DNA of 64,000 nucleotides from Conoideocrella luteorostrata (lineage: Eukaryota > Ascomycota > Sordariomycetes > Hypocreales > Clavicipitaceae), in contig JASWJB010000134.1 in NCBI GenBank assembly GCA_032433595.1, positions 41,207-105,206 of the forward strand, in the 5' to 3' direction. Below are positions 56,433 to 64,000 of this stretch, in pieces; the stretch's first letter is position 1; every line of letters starts with the position of its first letter. The translations under genes and the position numbers were made by a program. The notes beneath the pieces are model-generated. The model was not told the DNA's origin. It saw only the letters and a program-made list of their open reading frames with translations, and ran no database searches.

Positions 56433-56674
56433 TGTTGGATAATGTAAGAGGGGGGGGTTCAAGTATGTTTGCATTCATGGGACGAGCTGTGTTACTTAGA
56501 TGATGGAGAAAGAATTCTTCGACTAACGGCCCCTTCTAAATCCCCCGTCTAAATCCCCCAACAATTTGAGACACCTTAGTCCAAGATTCCTGCCTCAGGC
56601 CCAGAGGCCACGTAACCTTTCTCACACAGCCCGTGTATCTCCACATCGCCTCCACAAACACTCGTAATCCAACA
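56433..56674 (+). repeat. Solo LTR, family D, copy 2, with CATGT target duplication
   Basis: 242 bp, from TGTTGGAT to ATCCAACA (8-bp inverted termini), flanked by CATGT on both sides (56428-56432, 56675-56679). No internal retroelement sequence is present. Confidence 0.85.
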
Positions 56675-57150
56675 CATGTATTTGTATTTTTGCTTAGGCA
56701 AGCTGCATAGTGGGGAAACTAGCGGGCAGAAGAGGCATCTCTCCCTTAACTCCACCGGCCTCCCTTGTGTTAGGCACTTCTGTATTAAATATTGCCCACA
56801 GTGCACACATGCTCAGGTATGGGTCTAACCCCGCTCAGTGTACCTAGGGCTGTTAGGCTGCGAGTTATTGGGTGTAGCATTAGTGGAAAATCCCTCATAT
56901 CCCTCGAAACCTCATGCCTGATATTAAGAAAGTTTAGCAGCACAAATACCTGTAGGGGTGCGCATCTTACCTCTGGCCGAATGGTCAGAGGTTTAACCTG
57001 TGACCCCGCTATGTGGTAAAAACATATGTTTATGCTCCGTAATGTCAAGGCAATAAAGCTGTCAGCTACCAGTTTATCAAAGTGCCTGCAGAACTTTCAC
57101 CTTTAACGCGTTTCCTGCCATTGTTTCAAATGACAAATCTTGTCACATTA
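56675..57150. other. 3' flank of the P450 relic
   Basis: Short ORFs only (for example 56785-57048 minus), none recognised. Confidence 0.45.
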
Positions 57151-58977
57151 TTAGTGGATTTCTAGATAATGCTCCTCAGCGACATCAGCTCGTACGCTAA
57201 ATACCAAGTTAGGCCCATCGTGCTCCGTTACGTAGATGTCCTTAGCTCTGTAAACTGGAATAAGTTTTCCATCCACAAGGCACAACTTTTCGCCCACCTC
57301 GCCCGCCTTGCCCGGAGCTCTTTCGAAGTCAAAACCCCAGATAACTCGAGCCAGCGTCAGCGTCATTTCCATCCAAGCCATGGGCTTTCCGGCACAGGAA
57401 CGCTCGCCCATAACAAACGGAGCCAGGGCTTTTCGCATCAAGGTGTGTTGGGCTGTTTCCTGCTCGCCCATGCTGTGAATTGGCTCAAGCCACCTTTGTG
57501 GATCGTAGATAAAGGGGTCGGGGAAGATGTCTTCGTTGTGGAAGATAGAATAGAGTGGCACTGCGACCTCAACGCCACGTGGAATAACGTGACCATCGAC
57601 AACGAAGGGCTATCCGCTCATATCTCTAGAATCTTGCTGTCGCCATATGGGCGTAAGCACAGGTGGGTTGTAGCGAAGAGCTTCGTCAATGCATGCTCTT
57701 AGATACTTGCAACCACTGAGCCGTGGTCCAGCCTTGATTTCACAAACAGAAGAGAAAGTGGATCGAATCTCTTCTGTTAACTTCGCATAGCAATCTGGAT
57801 ATCTGGAAAGGTAGAAGACTGTGCTACTAAGTGCCACCGCAGTGGTCCCCCCACCTTGGTGTGCGTATGCAGTCAGTTCCCATAATAAATGCCATGCTTT
57901 GGGTTACCGCTTTCACATACCTGCTAGAAGTAGAGTACTAGCTTTGGACCATAGATCGCTATGGAAAAACTGCTGATCTAGCCCATATTGGCTGGCCGTT
58001 AACGAGTATAAGTCGTGGAACGCATTATGGCCCTTATCCATTCGCTTCTTGACGATTTTTTTAACGGTGTCTCGCAATGTTAACTCATTCTTAACCTGAT
58101 GTATCGTGAAAAACCAACGTCCGATGGCTTTCAGTATAGGAAATTGCATTTGCATGCTAATACGCCATGTCCAGTTATCAAAGACGCCAAAGAAATATCT
58201 ATTATTGTCGTCGCGTAAAGTGTTAAGGCCATACCCAAAGGCGATGTCGCTAGCTACATCAAGAGCCAGTCGCTTGCAGAGGTCACTCATATTTGTAACG
58301 GCTATGATGCCTATCTGAGAGGAGCGGCTCTTGAGTTGCTGCATAAGTTCAGCAACTCGTTGTAACATGCTGCACTCAAAGGCACGCATAGAGTGCTCAC
58401 TAAGTATTGGCGCGATGATCCGTCGCTTCCGCCTGTGGATATCTTTGTCAACAACATTAATTATGGTACGTGCTTTGGTTGTGAGTGGCGAGGCGTTGTA
58501 TGCCATGCCCTTTGCCATCCTTGGGTTCATATGAAGGTCTGCAGGTCAACCAGTCGTTAGAGTAAGCTAGTGAATTTGTGAATGATCCTGGAGAGCAGCG
58601 GCAGTATTGAACATCAGTCTGTTTGGAGCTTGGCGGAATACAGGACCTATGTTGACCCATGTATTAGTAGGTGTTTGGAGGTTGCTGATCAACACAGGAG
58701 ACAAAAGCACCGTATTTGCGAAAGTTCTCATAGCTAGAGAGATGAAGGGATTTTCGCACGGCGAAATACCCTCCATAAGCCTTAGTAATCTTCGCAAGAG
58801 CAGGTCCAGGGTACTCTCGTAAGGGGTGATAGAAGACACAATAGACGGTATAGAGCATAAACTTGTCCTGGTTAGTGAGTAGATGCGTTACGTCAAAGAA
58901 GCCGAAATAATTACCAGAGGGGCTAGAAGACAAGTGGCGTATATGGTAGTTAAGTGGATCAAACTAGATGAACCCAT
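57151..58977 (-). pseudogene. Cytochrome P450 pseudogene
   Basis: Nearly complete fungal P450. Predicted exons 58915-58977, 58711-58867, 58587-58646, 57921-58538 and 57151-57854 total 534 codons. It starts with a hydrophobic anchor (LIHLTTIYATCLLAPL), then YCVFYHPLREYPGPALAKI, KYGPVFRQAPNRL, DKDIHRRKRRIIAPILSEHS, an AGGGTTAVAL I-helix block (usual AGxDTT), DEALR (ExxR), PQRWLEP and the heme loop FVMGERSCAG with the axial Cys. Lesions: an in-frame TAG at 57610-57612 between RDMSG and PFVVDGHVIPRG, consistent with CAG to TAG, and the third intron (58539-58586) begins AT instead of GT although its acceptor CTGCAG is normal. Everything else is well kept, so inactivation looks recent. Substrate unknown. 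Confidence 0.82.
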
Positions 58978-59233
58978 GGTGGCACTATATTTCTGCCTTA
59001 CCAAAACGTATTGTAGAGCGCTGTAGTCTCTGAAAGAAACATAGACTAAAACGATAAAAGGATGAGGGAATGAAGAGGAGAGGAGATATTAGTGAGCGTG
59101 TGGTATAGGCTACATAGTAATCCTTCACGTTTCAGTATATTATAGATATTAGCGGGCTAGTAACAATGGTGGCATACAAGGAAGCTATTACACTAGCCAG
59201 TATTATCCCCAGCACCCGCTTGCAGCGCAATTG
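58978..59233. other. P450 upstream region
   Basis: AT-rich, no gene. Confidence 0.4.
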
Positions 59234-59453
59234 TGTTGGATTACTCGTGTACGTGTGTGGATAGATATGTGGGTACACAGGCTGTGAGACATGTTACGTG
59301 GCCTCTAGGCCCGAGGCAGGAATTCAGGACAGGCGTGTCTTAGATTGTAGGGGGATTTAGACGAGGCACGAGGGATTCTTCATCCGTTATCACAGTAACA
59401 CAGCTTATCCCATGTATAAAAACAAATTTAAACCTCTCTAATTAATTCTAACA
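59234..59453 (-). repeat. LTR-like repeat family D, copy 3, reverse
   Basis: 220 bp; on the minus strand it runs from TGTTAGAATT to ATCCAACA and shares GATAAGCTGTGTTAC, AATTCCTGCCT and CACGCCTGTCC with the 34-kb copy. Flanks AATTG and AATTA fit a 5-bp target duplication with one G-to-A change. Confidence 0.7.
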
Positions 59454-60823
59454 AATTAGGGGTTATTCAAATACTAGAAACTTGAAAAGACTCGCGTAGC
59501 CTAGCGTACTAGTAATAATGCAGATGCAATACTCCGCAAAAGAAAGCGTGTCTACACTAATCCATGTTACTTAGAAGCTTCAACTGCACACTAGCTGCCA
59601 CTAATATCTCAAGCTTGTGATACCATACAAGTGCTAAATGGGGTTACATTTTAGGATGCGAGCAAAAAATTCCTTGCATTTAGTACAAAGTAACAGGTGC
59701 TTGGACTTGGCAGCATGCCGTGGGGAGAAGCTGGCCCGTCACCGTGTGCGGGATACTGTGTGTAAGCAGGGGGTGCAGGAGATCCCGCACCTCGTGCTTT
59801 CGCGTTTTGCTCTCTCGCTCGTTGGCAGAATCATACGAAAACACAGATTTCTACTATCATTGCGCTACATTGCACCCTTGCTACCCCACCACCCATCCGT
59901 AGTTACTAGTTAGTTTGTTGACCCAAAACACACACCCACCACACACGCACACTAGGGTCTGACACACGACCAGTGACGGTTACTTTTAACTCTGTACTAT
60001 AGTGGATGGGTAATTATTGGCACCCCCGCTCGTATCTGCATGGGGCGTCAGATGTACCACAACAACGCTAACATAGGATTACTGACGACTGACGGTTCTG
60101 ACGATTCTGACAATATCTAGTACTTTGTATGCCTCCCGTCGGCAGCAATAACTGCTGCACAACGTGCCGGCATCGAATATATTAAGCTATTATTACATGT
60201 CTTAGATTATAGCACCGCGAATATGCAAAATTAAAATAGTCTTGTACGACCTACGCTATGTGATACTCCACTTCTTATTAAGTATATCTTTATTATACTC
60301 TCTAATCTAACTAACCTATTTAAATAACATTAACTAGCCTATTTCCAAGACACATAGGTTAACGATCCATTAACAGTAGACAAAAAATATATAAGTTATT
60401 TAACTAGAAAACAGTTATTAGCCAGAACTAGTGGATATCTTCTAGAATTCTAGCTAATGTACATACGGGCACGTGGGAGAGGCTCCCGGGGAGGATAATA
60501 GGAGAGCCTAAGCGGCCTGTGACAGTATAAGAAAAGCAAACAGTTAGTACTAAGTGAAGCTATAGTGGCACAACGGTGGGAAACACATCATTTGCGTTAT
60601 ACACTAACAAACTTTAACCCCATGTACACACCTATGCGAATATGCAGGGCTGACGACTCTGATCCTGCAGTTGTTAGCCACAGCACACATTTATGTTATA
60701 TATATTAGGTTATTTTTACAATTATAAGCGCAGTGTCTCGAGATGAGCGCGGATGTACTTAAAGCTAACAGCCCTAGCATCGTCATCTATAAGCTGAGTC
60801 GATTGAGCTCCAAGCTTCAGCAA
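59454..60823. other. AT-rich region without genes
   Basis: Contains a 91-codon ORF at 59638-59913 (unrecognised), a CA-rich run at 59927-59952, short GACGACTGACGG-type repeats near 60085-60115, and a stretch near 60130-60180 that faintly resembles Tc1/mariner-type sequence. No gene can be called. Confidence 0.4.
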
Positions 60824-62491
60824 TTACTTCCTCTCCTGCCAACTTGGCCAAAAAGTCAAATACCCGCTAGTAGTGCTATTTGCGTAGTTATTAGGGTCTA
60901 AAGAATCCACGAACGAGACGTACAGTTCCTGAATAGCCGTGCTAACATCATCGGTCTTGTAGAATAAGTGAGGTAGGTCGGTGCCGTGGTAAGTGCCTAA
61001 GATTGGGGTCCCACTTGCATAAGTTGCTTGGTACGACCACGCTGGAACCGTAGCTGGTAGCGTTGCCAAAAGCAGTCTGGCGATAAAAATGAACCCCCAG
61101 TCGCCCAGGATAGCAGCAAGCCGGCCGAACTCCGGATAGGTTGCATTAGACGCACCCACGCCGGCAGGGCTGTAGGGGTTCTTGGGGTAGGTAGCGACAA
61201 GGCCTGCGATCTCACCTCTTGTGGCGTTATGGAAGAAAACATCATGAAGGTAAGAGACCAAGGCTTCTTCGGTGGTGATATTGGACTGGAACAGAGCAAA
61301 TACAGTTCCCTAGAGCCCTAGTTAGTTTTATCACGACTAGGTATAAAGCCTTATGACGGACGGCCCGCGTACTTCGTTTTCCTGATTACCGACGATTATA
61401 GGGACCGTTGCGTACTTCCCGGTTTGGGCGAGGACTTCCGGACTGGCAGTGAGAATCCGACCGTCTGGCCGAGGAGCGTAGCTGAGCGCCAGGGAATTGT
61501 AACCCAGGTGACTAGGGACACTGTTCGATGCATTCACGAACGTATGGTAATCAACACCTCGCAGACATTCGAGTTTGGCCGAATTTGCCGCCGTTGCGCA
61601 GCCCGCTGCCTCAACCACCTTGTCAAAGACCCCCTGGGCCTTGACGCCGTCGACGGGCTCTGTGGGTGTTATGCTACCGCTGTCCATAATGGCCCCTCGG
61701 AACAGAGGCCGGCCTTTATAGGTGTTGTTGCCGTCAAAGAGTGCAAGCTGGTCAAAAACACTGATGGAGCCGGCGCTCTCACCCCATATCGTAACTGCAT
61801 CGGGATCACCTCCAAATGCGCCAATGTTGTCTGCCACCCACTCCAGGCCCATGTGCTGGTCGAGCAAGCCCAGGTTGGCCGCCCCATCCGCCAACACCTC
61901 TCTTCCACCGAGAAACCCCAGCGCCCCGAGGCGGTAGTTGACGGCGACAAGAATCAACGGTTTGCCTTGAGCTACCGACTTGGGTATCAGCACCGATCCA
62001 TTGTACATCTGTGGACTGCCCGTTTCAAAGCCCCCGCCATAGATCCAGAAAAGAACAGGCAGCTTCGCATCAGCTGCGGTGCCTTGCGGTCGCATGACCG
62101 AGACGGTCAGACAGTCCTCAATCTCGTCACCCAGAGTCGTCCCGAAGAACAGGGTCTGCTTGACATCGGGCAGGGCAAGCACGTTGAGCAAGAGTGGTGT
62201 GATGTCTATCGCTGTCATTTGACGACATGCGGGACCTACCCCGGTGGCCTGGACCGGCTCGGAGCCGAAACTCTCGAGGCGCACCGGCGGCTTCAGTCTC
62301 ATGGAGCCGGTTGGGGGTTGGGCATATGGGATGCCACGGAAGTACTCGACACCATCATTCATGGAGCCTATGACGATGCCGGCAGGCAACACAACAGTTG
62401 CTGTGGCTGTGTCGTTGCATGTTGGGGCAGCGGTGGCGGCTTCAAGTAAGCTGGTCAATATGGCTGCGCGAGTGAGTATGTTGCGCCTCAT
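60824..62491 (-). CDS. Secreted type-B carboxylesterase/lipase
   Basis: Alpha/beta-hydrolase of the cholinesterase-like family. Exons 61373-62491 and 60824-61309 around a 63-nt intron (donor GTACGC, acceptor CTCTAG) give 534 aa, the normal length. The N-terminus (RNILTRAAILTSLLEAATAA) is a signal peptide. Landmarks: GIPYAQPPTGSMRLKPP, EDCLTVSVMRP, FWIYGGGFETGS (oxyanion hole), NYRLGALGFL, NIGAFGGDP and the nucleophile elbow GESAGS; the catalytic His is likely in TYHGTDLPHLF. Several N-glycosylation sequons support secretion. The gene is intact and GC-rich, in contrast to the neighbouring P450 relic. It is divergent from an acetyltransferase-like gene with 606 bp between starts, which suggests coregulation of an acylating and a deacylating activity. 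A long antisense ORF (61424-62449) is a shadow. Confidence 0.92.
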
Positions 62492-63097
62492 TATTTATGG
62501 TGAAAATTAGTAGAGGATAATAAGGATGGGATGATAATCGATGGATCAGTGTGAAACTTTGTAGAAGATAATAGTCATACTTTTTACCTCACTCCTTCCC
62601 ACGTGAGCCAGTATCTCGGATCCTGAACCGGCTAGCGTGCGAATTTGTGAACGGGAAGACGGAGAAAGAAATGAAAGAAAGAAAACAGTACTCCGTACAT
62701 TCGTGGCTTTGGGCTGTGGGCTTACCCGTTGACGCAGCGGAGACCGTACCATCAAAATAACATGTTGGGGGTTGGGGTAAGTACCAAATAAATTGTTGCA
62801 TGTACATAGATGGCCCCAATGCACTTGTCTCAGGATCAATCTCATGGCTTCCGCTGCTGAGAAGGTGAGACGAGGCTCTACAAAGTACCTCCAAAGTACT
62901 CCGTATCGATTGACTAATCTGCCCTGCAGGGGGGCGGGGGAGGGCCAACCGTCTCACTCCGCCCATTCTTCCAACAAAGAACAACATCACATCCCCAATT
63001 ACGCACGGGAGACTATCACGACTGCGCGCGTTCTCTGGCAGCAATCTAGTATTCATCAGCTTCGTGTCTTCTTGACTCACCACGCCAGCATCAAACT
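62492..63097. promoter_or_regulatory. Divergent promoter, carboxylesterase / acetyltransferase-like gene
   Basis: 606 bp between outward-facing starts. Overlapping opposite-strand ORFs here (62589-63083 minus, 62793-63113 plus) have no domains and are rejected. No operator assigned. Confidence 0.5.
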
Positions 63098-63928
63098 ATG
63101 GCAAACATACTGAACCATAGCACGGAGACCACGGTGCTTCGCAAGCTCGGAATCAAGTAGGCGTTCCCTATTCCCGCATAACTGGTATGGCATCTTGGGC
63201 ATCTAACCAACGACCACGTTTCCAGCGAGACGTACCAACTGGCCATGTATCTACTGGACCAGTACCGTGGCACTACTCTATCATGCCGTTATGAAATCCA
63301 GCCACGACTTGCACCCGCAGAGTCGCGGACCCAATTGGAGGAGACAGTCAAGGTCGCTGTGGTGGACATTATCATGAGACATCCAATGCTGCAAGTCGGC
63401 ATAATGGATGCCAATTCCAAGACTCCCTCGTGGATCCAGCTGCAGAGTCTTAACTTAACCCAGCATATAAAATGGGTTTATCTCACAGAGCATGACGACT
63501 TTAAACAGACGGTGTGGGAAACTTTTCGAGCTCAGCTCGATGACTATTTCCCAGACCCTTCCATTAGGCAGCCGGGCTGGAAGATTACCATTATTCGACA
63601 AGGGAATGCTCCCGTCATGGAGGTCCTCCTCACTTGGAATCACCCTCAGTTCGACGCTATAGGTGCCAAGGTGTTCCATGAAGACTTTCTCGAGATGCTC
63701 AATGCTAACAACGGGGTATTTGAGCGGACGGGCTTAGATGGCGATGTCCTTAGACTGCCTCAAGCGGCGCCCTTGCTACCAACCCCAATCGAGAGCTTAA
63801 AGAGTCTCCCAGTAGATCTGAGGGTCCTTGCCAAGGCATTTTGGGAGGAAACTCGGCCCCAGTGTCTTAACTGGGTTAGGGTTGGGATAGGGTCTATTTT
63901 GCTAAAGAAAGCTAATCTGCTCGCCTAG
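63098..63928 (+). CDS. Alcohol acetyltransferase-like protein, C-terminally truncated
   Basis: BAHD/condensation-like acyl-CoA transferase of the fungal AATase type (PF07247-like). Exons 63098-63156 and 63226-63928, with a 69-nt intron (branch CTAACC, acceptor TCCAG), give 253 aa. It opens TTVLRKLGI then NETYQLAMYLLDQYRGTTLSC, continues IIMRHPMLQVGIMDA and WKITIIRQG, and has the acceptor-site motif HxxxD in TWNHPQFDAIGAKVFHED, with Ala in place of the usual Gly after Asp. Full-length members are about 450-520 aa; here the frame leaves family-like sequence after LPVDLRVLAKAFWEE and ends quickly in NLLA. The following bases are AT-rich. So the 3' half is missing: either truncated by rearrangement or continuing across an undetected intron beyond the window. 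Confidence 0.72.
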
Positions 63929-64000
63929 TCTAATCTAATCCTATTTTACACAAGCTATCTAGAGAGAGGAGAGGTTCTATACAAAGGAAAAGAGAGCTAG
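63929..64000. other. AT-rich end of window
   Basis: Seventy-two bases of AG/CT-rich sequence after the truncated acetyltransferase-like frame; it may mark a breakpoint. Confidence 0.3.

Noticed and set aside
59638..59913. 91-codon ORF near a CA-rich run
   Set aside because: No recognisable domain, and the surrounding region looks like decayed repeat.
61424..62449. 341-codon plus-strand ORF
   Set aside because: Antisense to the first exon of the carboxylesterase, which has full catalytic motifs; GC-rich coding DNA often leaves the opposite strand open.
62589..63083. 164-codon minus-strand ORF
   Set aside because: Located in the divergent promoter, no domain, overlapped by an opposite-strand ORF of similar quality.

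Overview
This is a window from a filamentous ascomycete (Pezizomycotina) genome. Short 44-137 nt GT-AG introns with CTAAC/CTGAC-type branch points, Zn2Cys6/fungal_trans regulators, tricalbins and decayed, AT-rich, repeat-filled stretches all point that way. The order is uncertain; a Sordariomycete is plausible. Exon borders were worked out by eye from reading-frame continuity and splice signals.

Region 1 (about 1-22 kb) is gene-dense. After a DUF4385 gene comes what looks like a complete catabolic gene cluster for trans-4-hydroxy-L-proline (or for proline plus hydroxyproline). It contains a mitochondrial proline dehydrogenase-family enzyme, P5C dehydrogenase, a P5C reductase-like enzyme, an FAD-dependent MSOX/pipecolate-oxidase-type oxidase, an eight-exon Zn2Cys6 regulator, a class I aspartate aminotransferase, a DHDPS/4-hydroxy-2-oxoglutarate aldolase-family lyase and an AAAP amino-acid transporter. 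Read together: uptake, oxidation to 3-hydroxy-P5C, oxidation to 4-hydroxyglutamate, transamination to 4-hydroxy-2-oxoglutarate, and cleavage to pyruvate and glyoxylate. The dehydrogenase has Cys at the position where proline-specific enzymes carry the Tyr that packs on substrate C4 and where animal hydroxyproline dehydrogenase carries Ser.

Region 2 (23.7-32.7 kb) holds two divergently transcribed tricalbin-like genes and a small secreted protein.

Region 3 (about 33-60 kb) is an accessory, transposon-rich compartment. At least four dispersed LTR-like families are recognisable; one copy each of families A and D has a perfect 5-bp target duplication. There are also two copies of an 83-bp TG...CA element, both with perfect 5-bp target duplications, one inside an exon of a dead Zn2Cys6 gene. 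Intact islands are an MFS transporter, a seven-exon 3-isopropylmalate dehydrogenase (LEU2-type) and an acyl-CoA thioesterase-like gene. Relics include a C2H2 zinc-finger/exonuclease gene, a secretory-lipase fragment, the dead Zn2Cys6 regulator and a cytochrome P450 with a nonsense codon and a lost splice donor.

Region 4 (60.8-64 kb) has an intact secreted type-B carboxylesterase and, divergent from it, a C-terminally truncated alcohol-acetyltransferase-like gene. With the P450, thioesterase and dead regulator this may be the remains of a secondary-metabolite locus. No rRNA, tRNA or CRISPR was recognised.
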